Numbered from the stretch's first letter, positions 48,031 through 60,025 are shown. The stretch is DNA of 64,000 bases from Lepidurus packardi (GCA_023053545.1 JAKZAN010000004.1:7874001-7938000), one strand, 5' to 3'. Made by a program: numbers and translations. Notes: generated by a model not told the origin, from the letters alone.

Positions 48031-49421
48031 ATGGGAAATTTGAGTGAAGTGCTGATATTACTTGCTATTTTTCCAACAGTTTGTTTTGGAGCTGCTGCCA
48101 CAGTAATACTTCCAACCGACAAGTAATACTTTTAGATTCTTACTATACGTTCGGATTTAATTTTCCTTACATGTACTTGTACAAGACCAGACTCAAATTT
48201 TACGATTCCAAACCCGCAAGACGGAAAAGTCAAGTCCATCGACATTACCTCGAGCAATGCGTTAACAGAAGATCCAGTGACTAAAACTACGTCTGGAAGC
48301 CAAGAAACCAGTTCTTCAACAGGGAATCCAACCACGACAACAATCAACAGCACGCCCTTAACCACAGCGACTACTAGTTCGGTCAATCTAACAACGCTTT
48401 CTACTTCCAATACCCCACTTGCAACCATAGTCCAAAACGTTTCAACCACAGCTTCAGGAATCTTTTTAGAGATCATAAGGGCTAGCTTAACCAACTATCA
48501 GTCAACGTCAATTAACGAGACGACTATTGTCTCAACCTCTTGGTCCACCGTGCTAGATTCCATTCTTAGCTCGACAGCTTCCTCCTATTCTAATTCTAGT
48601 GTGTCAAATACGACCTTGATGACACAGTCGACTGGAACTTCTACTGTTGGCCTAACGGAACTCAATTTGACGTCTACGTTGACATCACAAACGACCGATG
48701 TGTCTATGACCGAAATTACGACTCCTACAGATTCGACTGTTATAACAAGCCCGATTTCTTCGTACATCTCCGGCAGTGAAGAAATCCTTTCGTCGAACCC
48801 GGAGTTTATAATCACTTCCACGAAGGAAATGACACCCCTCCCTTTTTCTTCGACGTCAAATTTTTTTTCCAATATTCCAATTGCAAGCGCACTTATAATC
48901 ACCATTAAGACTGCTGTTTCTGACGTTGGAAGTACGGCGAACGATTTAAAAGTTACAGAAAACTTTTCTAGTCTGAATACGAATAAGGTATCAGCTTTAG
49001 GTTCTATGGCAATAAAAACAATTTTACCTTCTTTCTCGTACGATAAGGAAGATCTAACTACTTTCGATCCTGATCCGTTTTTCAAAGCCGTTGCTCCGGT
49101 GTTTCCCAGAATATTTAATGGTATAAGTTTAATTATGATTATATTCCTAACTTCAACGTATTTAATTTAGATCGCAATTTGCTGAAGTCCGCTATTGGTT
49201 CCAGCTCGCCTCTTACAGCGGAAGACAGATTTTATTATATCACTGTTCCCGCCTTTTTGGGTAAAATTCACGTGAACGTTTATATGTGATTACGTAGCAC
49301 GTTCTCTAGCTCTTTTTAATTAGGTATCGTGTTATCGTCAGTTTTTTGCCTATTTTGCTGGCATTCTGACTGCTTTGGAGCTGGTAAAAGTAAAGAAAAG
49401 GTCCCTCTCATGACTGCTTAG
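48031..49421 (+). CDS. G12: headless paralog, signal peptide plus stalk plus membrane anchor
   Basis: Exons 48,031-48,122, 48,186-49,120, 49,171-49,260, 49,324-49,421 give 404 aa with consistent phases (2,1,1). The first exon codes a complete signal peptide (MGNLSEVLILLAIFPTVCFG). It goes directly into a 311-residue Ser/Thr/Asn-rich stalk; the Cys-bounded head and its four exons are absent, and I find no decayed head exons before it. The end is fully conserved: TTFDPDPFF, FPRIFNG, then SPLTAEDRFYYIT, the span and CLFCWHSDCFGAGKSKEK. Either a head-loss derivative or a gene form that has only the shared anchor. The open frame shows no stop or frameshift, which favours a working gene. AATAAA at 49,626-49,631 and 49,630-49,635. 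Confidence 0.8.
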
Positions 49422-50067
49422 CTTTTACAACCATTTGCGGCGACGGCGGCACGACGGGGGCCGACAATTTATCGTTGTGCATAAGTACATTTTCTTCGCT
49501 CTGCACCTGAGGAGCGTGTACACTATCGATTACCGCTTACTGCTGTGGAATGGAACCAACACTCAACCTTCCCCGCCTTTCTTTTAAGCTTAACTGTTTA
49601 TCTGACTGCTGATTTAGCTTCAATCAATAAATAAAGTGGTTGCACTTAAGATAGTCTCATTTGTCTATTATTGATTCATCTTTATTTACAGTTTCACCCG
49701 TCTGAAACTGTGTTTAATTGGGCACACTTCTGATGAATTGGTGACTTAAGTAAGGGAAATTACATTCTTTGAAAGTGTTTAAATATTGATGATATTCGTT
49801 AATACTATGCATGCTGCCCCAGTTCACAATCGTTGGTACTAATGATCGTTCCTAGTAGTCAATAGGCCAATCACCTTGTAGTTGAAATTTTTTGGAAGGA
49901 AATATCAAAGGACAAAGGTCTCCTAAAGTAAAATAGAGTGCACATTTTATACGCTCATTCGTGTGTACGGCGTCTTCAAAGTTGGTCGTCTTGTTTAAAG
50001 TAGGAAGTACGGTAAAAAGTTGATAGGAGTAGGTTGGTAGAAAAACGGGAAAGGAACGCACCTAGTT
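49422..50067. other. Spacer between G12 and G13
   Basis: Holds the G12 polyadenylation signals near 49,626-49,635. No exon or clear TATA box for G13 identified. Confidence 0.45.
49626..49635 (+). terminator. Candidate polyadenylation signals of G12
   Basis: Two overlapping AATAAA hexamers about 205 bases after the stop codon. Confidence 0.5.
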
Positions 50068-53000
50068 ATGATCTCTAGTTCTGTGGTTTTAATTCAGCGT
50101 TTCAATGGATTCGCGTTTGCACTACTATTTTCCGTATCCATAACCCTAATTGGAAGCGTAAACGGTGTTTGTCAATTTGGAGCTTCAGATGGTGACATGC
50201 TAGCTTGGAGGAACTCGACCATCGAGAATATGTTCAACGCGACTTACTTGAATATCACCTTAGCTGCAAATAGAACGTTGGGCAGTTTGACGTCGGATAA
50301 TTACAGCTTAATCAGAACTCTAGAAAATAATTTTTTAGTCCCGTATTCCTTAGCATTGGTGAACATTAAAGATCAAGACTTCAATACGATTGACTGGAAA
50401 TTCGAAACTTACGGTAGGATATGTTGTCTAATTATACTATACTTTATTGTAAGTTATGCTTTTCTAAGGTATAACTGTCAAACAAGGCAACGTTTCAGTG
50501 GACTTAGTTCAGTATATTGCGAGCATTTATACATATCCATTACATAAGGCGTTTAACGAAATTACTCAAAACTTCAGCTACTCATTTGGCTTGTTTCGCA
50601 CCGTGAATTTGCTTTACCGCTTCAAAGGCGTGGAGTTGAATGCCACTAGTAGATATCAACCATACATACCTTCCGGGTATTGCTACTCAAGTAAAATATC
50701 TCCTCGCTTTTGGAATCTAATTCAATGACCAAAGAAACTCATCTTTTATCCGCCACTTTAGCAACTCGTTACCTGGTTAACGTTACTACGTCCTACGTCA
50801 CTTCAGCTTCCTCGGTATATGATACCATATCCCCCATTTTGGCGCTTGGAGATTTCTTCGATATAATTGATCGGAGAGTAATTTATTAACTATTTCTTTA
50901 AAAATATACATGTATTTGTTTATAGTTCGACGGATATTTCCGAACAAATGGTAGCAAGTTTCAAGGAAGATTTTGTCGTGCTAGCGTTTTGAATTATACT
51001 TTGACTACCAGAGATAAGAATGGCTCTGTTGTTATGGAATTGTACTTTGTGAACGCTACTAATTCAATCGAAATGGCCGAATTCCTTTTCACACAGTCTA
51101 ATTATGCGGACAGATACTTCCTCGGTACTAATTATACGTACTCGAAATCATGGACAACTTACGAGGGTGAAATCCGAATGTATAATCCGTACATACTTTC
51201 TGGTAAATCGTCAATTTAATGGTCTTAAAAATTACTATGTAAGTAAATTTCTTAGTTCAAGGCTTGGGAACCCCTTCCACTTCGACTACCGTCCTACCAA
51301 ACACTACCACCAGTGCGCTAAACATTTCCTCAGGATGGAATACGAGCAGCTTAACTAATAACACTGCGAGTTTAAACGCTACATCTATTTCAAACCCAAA
51401 CATTACTACTAGCCTACCAAAAGTCAATACAACGCTGAATTTAGCGCCCGTTTTGGAGTTAAATACGACCACTACTCGCATACCTAGCGTCACTACATTG
51501 AACAGTACCTCAGGCTGGAATACGACCATTTTAACTAATAGCACTACGAATGTAAACGCTACGACTATTTCTAACCGAAACGTTACCACCACCTTACCAA
51601 AAGTCAATACGACGGAAATTATAGCGCCCGTTTTGTATGCAAATGCGAGCACTACGCGGTTACCTATCGCTACTACATTGAACGGTACCTCAGGATGGAA
51701 TACGAGCAGCTTAACTAATAACACTGCGAATTTTAACGCTACATCTATTTCGAACCAAAATGTTACTACTAGCCTACCAAAGGTCAATGCAACGCTAAAT
51801 TTAGCGCCCGTTTTGGAGGTAAATACAACGACTACTCGCATACCTAGCGTCACTACATTGAACAGTACCTCAGGCTGGAATACGACCATTTTAACTAATA
51901 GCACTACGAATGTAAACGTTACGACTACTTCTAACCGAAACGTTACCACCACCTTACCAAAAGTCAATACGACGGAAACTATAGCGCCCGTTTTGTTTGC
52001 AAATGCGAGCACTACGCGGTTACCTATCGCTACTACATTGAATGGTACCTCAGGCTGGAATACGAGCAACTTAACTAATAACACTTCAAATTTAAACGCT
52101 ACATCTACTTCGAACCAAAATGTTACTACTAGCCTACAAAAAGTCAATACAACGCTAAATTTAGCGCCCGTTTTGAATTTAAATATGACCACTACTCGCA
52201 TACCTAGCGTCACTACGTTGACCAGTACCTTGGGATGGAATACGACCATTTTAACGAATAGCACTACGAATATAAACGCTACGACTATTTTGAAGCGAGA
52301 CATAATCGGCGGCTTATCAAATTCAACTACGACAACAAATGCGACGTTCATTTTTGCGACAAATACGTCAACTACTTACCTACCTAACATCACCATGACG
52401 TCCAACATCTCTTTTAATCAAAAGTCCGTTGTAACGACCACTACCCCAACGAACATCAGTACGACGTTGAATTTCCTTTCCGTTTTCAAAGAAAACATGG
52501 CTAGCAGCTTACCAAACACTACCGTAACTCTAAAACTTACTTCTATTCCAACAGTACTATATACTATTACTACACAGCTGCGGAATATTACCACGACCTT
52601 AAACGTTCCTTTTCTTCCGAAAACAAATACAACCAACACAAAATTGTCGAATGTTACTACACCGTTAAGTTTGACATTTGCCCCTCAAGCAAGCGCAAAC
52701 ACTACCAGTCTACCTGCTAATATTTATGACAATTATCCAGACTACTATGACACTAACTCATCAAGCGAAAACTCGTCATATCTGAACGATAAGAACTCTA
52801 CAGGCTATAATCAAAACTCCTCTTTTGTTTGGCCAAACGGTACCAATTCGCCTTACACCAATCTGACGTCGTCCTCAAAAATACCTACAAATCTTACTAC
52901 GCTTGCGACCTCTTCCTTTTATACTGCGTAATACTGATTTACTAACAAGTTCCGGTTAATTTTTAAAATTATAGGGGTTTTAACATAACGTCATCGTCGA

Positions 53001-53708
53001 CTTCGCGAAGAATCGTTACAAACGCGACGACTTCTGCTTCAAATTTTACTACTTTTACTCCGCTAATTCGTAGCACGTCCACCAAAGCTACGAGCACCTC
53101 TACAATTCTGCATAATTCCACTATGCCAATAAAAAATACAACAATTTGGAGTACCTTGCCTGTTATAATAACCGTGTTGAAGAATACTGTAAAGTTTTCT
53201 GAAATATCCCTCAAAATTTTGCTGAGAACTTTATTTCGTCTAGTCTATGGTCTCTTCAACCTTGAAAACCACTACAACACCGTATTCGCAGAACTCTTCT
53301 GGTACTTCCACTCCTACCAAAAAAGCAACAATTATTCCAATCGATCAAACGACCTTTGATTCGGATCCTTTCTTCAAGGCTGTTGTACCAGAAATCCGCA
53401 AAGTCTATAACGGTGATTGATTGATTATTTAAAAGGAATGGATGAGCTAACATATATTTGCTTTTGCAGATAAAGTTCTTATGAAACAGTTTGTGACAAT
53501 GCCCCCTGTGACAGCAAACAAGTTTTTCTACACTATAGCGATCCCAACTGGGATTTGTAAGTTTTACGCATTTAAATATCATTATATTATGTGTAATATC
53601 ATAACTGTGCTTATAGGTATGGTCTTATTTTCAATGTGCTGTTTGGTTTGTCTTAACATTGATTGCGCCGCTGCTATAGCTAAGAAAAAGAAGTATACAA
53701 ACGAATAA
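50068..53708 (+). CDS. G13: giant-stalk mucin-like membrane glycoprotein
   Basis: Exons 50,068-50,413, 50,499-50,690, 50,762-50,877, 50,926-51,202, 51,256-52,927, 52,975-53,188, 53,244-53,412, 53,470-53,556, 53,617-53,708 give 1054 aa, the longest member. Family exons 1 and 2 are fused as in G11. Head: signal to CQFGASDG, YSFGLFR, SGYCYSS, FDGYFR, all diverged. The first stalk exon (557 codons) is built of six 60-residue repeats (SGWNT.. to ..TTLN) followed by further Asn-Thr-rich sequence. Two more stalk exons follow, separated by a phase-0 intron (53,189-53,243) as in G10. TTFDSDPFF, RKVYNG, MPPVT, the span and CCLVCLNIDCAAAIAKKKK close the protein. Almost every repeat carries several NxS/T sequons, so the ectodomain must be very heavily N-glycosylated. 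Confidence 0.83.
51325..52320 (+). repeat. 180-bp coding repeats in G13 stalk
   Basis: Six copies with an exact 180-bp period; odd and even copies resemble each other most (360-bp higher-order unit: NTSSLTNNT form and NTTILTNSTTN form), so growth was by doubling of a pair. The last copy fades near 52,300. Confidence 0.92.
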
Positions 53709-54851
53709 CGTTCAAGGCATAGTTATATTTTGGCTTCATCACTTAATTGGTGCCTTACAGTAATGTATAGCTGAGTAGGCTACATTTCTTTTTGCCGTTA
53801 ATTATACATCTATAGAATTGCAAGTATACAATTGAGGATTTGATTGATTCAGTATCTATACGTCACTTACTGTCTTGTTAGTTTGCCCATTTTTTGCTAT
53901 ACGTAATATTTCAATCAATGTTATTTAAGCATAAATACATACCTTTCAGTCATATCAACGCGTTTTGAGATGTTTGCTAAATTCTCTAAATAAAGGTCAA
54001 GTTTGTGTTTACAGCGAATAAATGCGGAGATTTTTAAAAAAAGACCTCTTGCAGAGTAACAACCTGAAGATTAGCGAAATGGGGAAGTATTTAAATCTTG
54101 TCAAAGTAATGTCATTTGAGTTTTGTTAAAAATCCCAGATATTCCCTGCACGAATTCCAAGAAAAAGGTGTCGGAAGATCGACATTAAGCGCCTTTAGCT
54201 TGAAGTAAAATCTGAGGAAGATTCTAATCTTTCTATAATAAATTTTCCTGAGATTTTACTTGTTGATGGAGTAGGATCATATGAAAAAGTTCTACGCAAA
54301 AGGTGTGTGTTGTATGTTGCCGGGGCAACTCGTGTAACCCATACGTGGCCTGACCCAGGGTTTCCACGTCTTCCAGTCGTGAAAGTTTATCATGCATAGC
54401 AATATTGACCTGTTGCCAGGATCCCTGTCACCTTTTGACCCCAACTGATCGCTCTTGGCACCCTTTCACTGGACATAAACGACTAGTCACAAAAGGAATT
54501 TGCTACTGCTCTGCGCGTCATCAACACTGTCTGGACCAAAAGGTCAAGGCAACATGCGACATTTGCGGATATGTTACTAACTTTAGGAAGACATTTTTTT
54601 TACATGAAAATATAGTTAATTTTTTATCAGAAAAATTAGACAAAAATATCGTTTTTGTTTGTTTATTTCCAAGCAGTAAAGTATCAAGAACATTAGAATT
54701 GTATCCCACTCTATATATTTCGTGTATAGTTTAAACGCTTCAAGAACCATAATAACATACGGTGTGTTAAATCATCACAGTGCGGTTAATTTGAGCAAAA
54801 GTATTAGGCACAGCAGTTCAAGTTTAGTTATTGAAGTGTTTTTCAGAGCAG
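53709..54851. other. Spacer between the convergent genes G13 (+) and G14 (-)
   Basis: AATAAA at 53,989-53,994 may end G13. A 109-codon frame at 54,405-54,734 has no recognisable domain; a CxxC pair within it (CDICGY) is too little to call a zinc finger. Nothing else seen. Confidence 0.45.
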
Positions 54852-57170
54852 TTAAGGTACTGCGACAGTTTCCTTCTTTTTCCCACAATCAGCTTGCAGG
54901 CAACACATGCATCCAGTAGTTAGCAAGATGAGCACTAGGTTTAAACATTAGGTTTAATAAATTTCTCAATAGGTACTAAGTTTCTCGTACCGACTATAGC
55001 TGGGATAGTTATGGTCATCATAAATGTTGTAAAAGGGATAGGCGTTGGAGCTGAAGGAATGTCATGCTTTTCCGGCGCAATCGAAGGTTTACCTAGAAAT
55101 TTTCCCAGATTAATTTACTAAAGACCACCAGCCACTTGAGTAGGAAACTTGTAATTGTAGGCGAAGTATTGGACAATCGGGTTGACGACGTGTTGGTTAC
55201 TTTCCACGACGAGGTATATGAACCAGCTGGAAGGCCTGATAAAGTACTAGTCAAACCAGATACAAGGTAATTTGAAGTGTTTGCCCCACTGGTCGAAGAA
55301 ACGTTTAAACTGGGCACGTATGTACTTGTTTTGGGTACAGGAGATACAGTAGTCGAACCAGATAGAAGGTAATTTGAAGTATTTGCCCCACCAGTCAGCG
55401 AGATGTTTAAACTCGGCGCGTCTGTACTTGTGCTGTGTAAAGGAGATACAATACCAGTTGAAGCGGTTGCAGTGAAACAGTTATTGGTTACTCCGATATC
55501 TTTCAAAACCGCTTGAACATCACTCACGTTGAATTCTAAGAAATAAAGTCGTGAATAACTTAAAAAGCGATTTATTTCTGATTACCTTTATAGCAGTTTA
55601 GGCTTAGCTGCATTATCGTAAGATTGATTGTTGCGTAAGATCCGTAAAAATTTGCCAAATTTGCACTGTAATTCTGGAAATAGACCACGAATTTCATCCC
55701 TGAGTTCCCATTATATTCTAGATTTGTAAAACTCGAATTCCATGTTGATTTAGCCAGGGATGAACTCATCTTTAACAATACAATTAAATTATTTTACTAC
55801 CTAAAAAAAATTCATAAGTAATCTTCTTACCTGAGTGCTTAAGTCCTCAATAGAAGCAGCTGAAAGAGGAGTTGCATCCAAAAATGCCATAAAACCTATG
55901 AAATCATTTCGTAATAAGGTTAAAGTGGCATTTCTATAGCTGCCTCATACCTGCCGTGCAATTACAGATGTAACTCCATGGATAAGTACGGGGTGGGCTT
56001 ACTACCAAGCCAGGATACCTCATGGTAAGCCATGGCTTATACATTCCCAAGGTAATTCCAAAGTGGTTGGTCGAATTACGATTAAGGTCGTGAATTAACC
56101 AAATGGCGGAGCTAATAGTTTGGTTAATAAAAGCTAAATCTTGAGTTGATAACGTAATGTTTGTCAATTTTGCCATCATTGCAGTCCAGTCCGTAAGATT
56201 TAAAGTTCCATTATATGACAAATCCCCGAAATCGGATCTAGGGTACTTTGTAATAATAGCTTGCGTCCAATTATAGCTTGCTCCATATTTAAGAACCAGA
56301 AATCCCGAATGGGCGTCGATCAAAGCCTTGATTTTTCTTGGCAAGATAATCTTCCGCAGTACGTCCGACTTGTCTGCTACTATTGCAGCATTAACGCTAC
56401 AATTACACGTGATTCCGTTATTGGAATACTCCACATCCGTTAGCGAAAAACCTTTGAGTCAAAATTAATCAATATAATGCTGTGACCATGGATAGTGCTG
56501 ATTTACCTGTGCTATTGATTAGGGCTGCGAGTGACGTTATCGTGTTGTTCAATGAAGTTGAATTGAACAAGGTGCTTAGTAAGCCTCTTGAATTAAGATA
56601 ATTTAGAGTGTTATTTAGCAGGGATGCTAGTTTAACCAGATCAGTGCCATTCAGTAAGGTCAAATTAAGAGAACTCAAAGTTGTTGCGTTCAACAGCAGG
56701 TTCAGGGAAGGAAGATTCGTGCTGTTCAACAACGCAGTTAAATTAAGTAGACTTGAAGACGTTGTGTTAAGCAACGCAGCTAATTTAGCTGGATCAGTAC
56801 CGTTCAACAACGAAGCTAAATTAGACGAATTTGCTGTTGCGTTTAGTAAGGAGGTAAGTGATGCAATATCAGTAGTATTGAGTAACGTAGTTAAGTTAGC
56901 GAGATTCTGGGAAGTTGTGTTCAACAGTGAGACTACTTGAGTCGGATCATTGACCGTCACTAGAGAAGTAAGCGAATTCAAAGATGACGAATTAACTGAG
57001 GAGGCTGGTGAGGATAGACTAGTGTTATTCAATGAAGAAGTATTTAAAATGGTAGTGAAGTTTGTTGAAGTAGGGAGTAGAGTAACCGATATAAACGCTA
57101 AACTGAATTTCAGAGGAATTAATAGTAAGTAGACTACCACATTGTACATTCTAAATGCTGAAAACCGCAT
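54852..57170 (-). CDS. G14: reversed family member with a stalk placed before the head
   Basis: Exons (minus): 57,170-56,507; 56,451-55,951; 55,895-55,831; 55,769-55,586; 55,535 to about 55,150; 55,092-54,991; 54,934-54,852. Exon 1 codes a signal peptide (VVVYLLLIPLKFSLAF) and then about 190 residues of Leu-Leu-Asn-Xaa-Thr repeats. Only after this comes the head: CNCSVNAA, then HFGITLGMYKP and YICNCTAG, matching GIFRP and LDLSCMAG of the others, with family exon phases. A short Ser/Thr stalk with a duplicated stretch (PSLN[IV]S..GANTSNYL) follows. The donor of exon 5 is unsure; a weak GTTTCC site would give a 56-bp intron. TTFDPDPFF is not recognisable. The last exons read MTITIPAIV and CMCCLQADCGKKK, clear family marks. 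About 650 aa. Confidence 0.7.
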
Positions 57171-57552
57171 TTCTGTAATACTGCTTTCACACTTAAATCG
57201 ACACTCTTATCGAGAACAAGAAAGGGATTGAACTGGGTAGAACGTTACAACACGTCTGCGAAACACGTAGACTGTGAGCTCTTGTGTTCGGAATGAAAGA
57301 CCCCTTTATTACACCCTTCTGATCAATGTTATGTTTCCCGGCACTTCAATAAGCTCTTACAGGCTTTCTACCCTAGCTTTCCTTTTTAGTCACATTTCTC
57401 TTTAGTCGAATTAAAGGTGTAATGATTATAAGAGCTCTGAGTACAGTTTAAATAGTCAAAAACACATCAATCGCGTTGACGTCAACTCGTTTTTTATGAT
57501 GGGAATGACTGCCAATGTTGTAAAGATAAATCCACGGTACACTAGACGTTTC
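57171..57552. other. Intergenic region upstream of G14 and downstream of arrestin
   Basis: No gene recognised. Probably carries the G14 promoter and the arrestin 3' untranslated region; no clear TATA box or AATAAA was found. Confidence 0.45.
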
Positions 57553-59356
57553 TTAAGTTCTCTCCGCCATACGAAGTCGTGCAAAATCTTCAAAAACAAT
57601 GTTCTCATCATCATCGTCCTTGGCATAATTTTGGTTGAAACGGCTCCTTTCTTCCTTTTCCATTCCGGGTTTACCCTTGCCGTATTTATCCGATGTACCT
57701 GCGCTTTCAATGACAGTTTTAGTACGAAAAACCCCTTTTTATGTCAGTAAATAATAACCTGGAACCGGGTGCATAAGTTTCATGGGGACATCAGCAACCA
57801 AATCTCCAGCCAGGGCACCCAGACTGAGTTTGACTCTAATGCTGTAAGAAACAACAAAACCTGTCGCTTCGGAGGTCTTATTGTCAGCCACTAACGTGGA
57901 GGAAGCCAGATTGACATCATCGTCCTATTTTTTTTTCTACTTTTTAGGCTTATGTTCCTGTGATAATGTATTGCGTGGTAACTTTAATTACTTTCAAGTG
58001 TCCGTCTAAGGCAATTCCACGTTTGTCTTTGTTGGTGGCAACTAAAGGCGAGAGAGTGAAGACTTTGCTTAAAGACGAGCCGGGGGTAATGGGACAACCT
58101 TCTCGACTTTCTAACTGCGCAACGCCTTTTGAGTATTGGCCGTTTATCACCGTAATTTCGACATTTTGCAACACCGAAACCTAAGAAAATAATTTCTTAT
58201 TTTAGTTGGAATTTTATTTTACTTGAAGTCTGTGTTACCGAAATTCGTTTGACAGACTTCTTGGAGCCATTATTAATCGAAACATTCACGTTTACAGGCT
58301 CGCCATGATAATACAGCTCTTTATCTAGCGTGGTCTCCAACGTAATTTTGCCGGAGGAAAATGTAAATCCTTTGCTCACAATTGTACTCGGTTGCTTTGT
58401 ACTCCTTCCCAGTGGAGCATATTGCACCTATATTTCAAGAAAAACAATGTTCCAATTAAATAAATCAATAATTTTTTGTTCAAATCCCATAAGTAAAATA
58501 CAGAATAACCGTGTTCATATTAATTTTTAACAATGACAATAATATTGGTAATAATTTTTGCACCAATGTTAATAATGTTATTTAATTATTTTTGGAAAAT
58601 GAAATTTCACTAGCATGATTTTTTAAAATTGCGAATTACCTTGCGAATAGCCATAGATACAGTCGAGCGTCTATGAGCTTTATCATCAGGCGAATCTCCC
58701 ACAAAAGTACGCATATCGTATTCCACGCCGATTGGAGCGCCTGTTTTTGCATTACGAAAAGAAATGTTATTGAAAAAGTTTTACTGAAATAAATCAAATA
58801 GAAAACCTTGGGGTCCGCTTCCTTCCTGCAACACAATGGACGGAGGAGCTGTGGTGGGCAATTGAAAAGTGAATGCGTACGCGTTTTTACCCAGTTTCTT
58901 TAGAAGTCGTTCCTAGGAAAAGTAAAAAACCTATTCACGTGAACTTATTCGGGTAGATTTATCTTTTTAACGTACTTGAAGAGGAGAGTGTTGAATTTTC
59001 TTATTGGTATTAGGGGCGACTTGTTCCTGCACGAGAATCAATTCTTTGGAGAATTTCAAGCCCATGACTTCATCCTGCTCCCGACCATAACGGAAAGTTG
59101 TGATAACTTGTCCGAAAACCTTCCGTTCTTTCAAGTAATCATCGTCGACCACTACCACGCCTTCAATGGGGTCAACATGATCTAAATGATCGACGAAATC
59201 ACGCTTTCCAAGGTACACAGTGACTTTACCTTAAGAAATAGAAAACCGAAATGAGACGTTAAAGAAACGTATTTGCGTTTTCCTCTCTTCACTTGGAAAC
59301 GATTATACGGTACCGTTTGGAGAGGTCTTTTTAAACACTTTAACTGTTGCCACCAT
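57553..59356 (-). CDS. Arr2: Visual-type arrestin (arthropod Arr2-like)
   Basis: Exons (minus): 59,356-59,314; 59,229-58,976; 58,912-58,807; 58,740-58,640; 58,427-58,239; 58,180-57,992; 57,924-57,759; 57,698-57,553, giving 397 aa, the usual arrestin length. Arrestins bind light-activated, phosphorylated rhodopsin (or other receptors), stop G-protein signalling and can start endocytosis. Seen: N-domain VFKKTSPNG, YLGKRDFVDH and RYGREQDEVMGL; C-domain SKGFTFSSGKITLE, LYYHGEPVNVNVS, GCPITPG, NLASSTLVAD and LMHPVPG; C-tail DDDDENIVFEDFARLR, the segment that clamps the basal state. SKGFTF and the NIVFEDFAR tail fit insect and crustacean visual arrestins better than beta-arrestins (from memory of the family). 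All introns are short. Single copy, no link to the array seen. Confidence 0.93.
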
Positions 59357-59443
59357 TTTATCGTCGGAGAGATGTTGTTGCTAACACAGTAAACTACAGC
59401 ACAAGAGAGAGTTCTTAGTTCTGGAAATGTGAGCAAGCCCTAG

Positions 59444-59451
59444 CTTTTATA
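59444..59451 (-). promoter_or_regulatory. TATA box of the arrestin gene
   Basis: TATAAAAG on the minus strand, about 90 bases before the arrestin ATG, within the reading CTATAAAAGCTAGGGC. Confidence 0.65.
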
Positions 59452-59577
59452 GATAGACATTTTTGGGTAATCCAATTTGGCCGGTTGTGATGACGTTGAC
59501 TAAATGCAAAGAAGCCGTTCTAATTATCGTGCGTTAGAACGTGGCACACAGAAGGCTATAGAGAGGGTAATTCTGCC

Positions 59578-59946
59578 TTAATCTGCAAAATTAGTTTGCT
59601 CTTTTAGTTTTGCGAATAATGAAGTAAAATTTTGCTGGAATGGAAAATTGGTGGAATTGAATGAATACGCATAAGAATTGGCAGTAAATTGTTGCATGAC
59701 TTGTGTAGTTAATCCAATAAGCAAGTTAGGTCGATTTATACTTGGTATTGCCCTTAATAGGTTTATTGTTCTTCTGACGTTTTTAACGCTGTCTTGTCCT
59801 TGTTCTGAAGATATGGAAAGGAAAGAAAAGGTGGAAGCCTTTTCCTTTTTGCTGTTGCCTTTCCCTTGTGTAAAGACAGGGAAACCGAAACTTCTGGTGA
59901 CCGCGCGGTGCACAGGAAAACGGAAATATGCGGTTGAAGAAAACAT
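59578..59946 (-). CDS. Hypothetical small protein (122 aa), uncertain
   Basis: Single open frame, not recognised. The N-terminus is rich in Phe, Arg and Ser without acidic residues (FRFPVHRAVTRSFGFPVF), which could be a mitochondrial presequence; a Lys-rich stretch and a Gln/Phe/Asn-rich end follow. The opposite strand has an open frame of similar length, so coding is not certain. It sits between arrestin and the convertase. A near-palindromic TTATATATAAAG lies only about 25 bases before the ATG, too close to serve as its TATA box from this start. Confidence 0.25.
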   Translation of the reverse strand: MFSSTAYFRFPVHRAVTRSFGFPVFTQGKGNSKKEKASTFSFLSISSEQGQDSVKNVRRTINLLRAIPSINRPNLLIGLTTQVMQQFTANSYAYSFNSTNFPFQQNFTSLFAKLKEQTNFAD

Positions 59947-59971
59947 GAAATAGAGACCTAAACCTGAGCTT

Positions 59972-59981
59972 TATATATAAG
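59972..59981 (+). promoter_or_regulatory. TATA box of the proprotein convertase gene
   Basis: TATATATAAG lies 45-54 bases before the ATG at 60,026, so transcription would start close to 60,003 with a short leader. Confidence 0.6.
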
Positions 59982-60025
59982 ATAACTTTTTAGTACTAAT
60001 CAAGATTCGGTACTGCTCATTCGTT

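Noticed and set aside
48132..49085. Long minus-strand frames opposite the G12 stalk
   Set aside because: Same cause: biased composition of the stalk on the plus strand.
51325..52320. CRISPR-like regular repeats
   Set aside because: The repeats are coding, contiguous and in frame inside a spliced eukaryotic gene, without unique spacers.
51257..52351. 364-codon open frame on the minus strand across the G13 repeats
   Set aside because: It is the mirror of a long repetitive Asn/Thr coding exon that lacks minus-strand stops. The plus strand has signal peptide, splice sites and family motifs.
54405..54734. 109-codon frame with a CxxC, thought of as a zinc finger
   Set aside because: Only one Cys pair, without properly spaced His residues; an overlapping minus-strand frame is open as well.
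1..57170. Viral or retroviral envelope glycoprotein array
   Set aside because: Signal, head, stalk and span recall an envelope protein, but every gene has about ten conserved introns, and there are no polymerase, capsid or LTR features and no fusion peptide-like segment.
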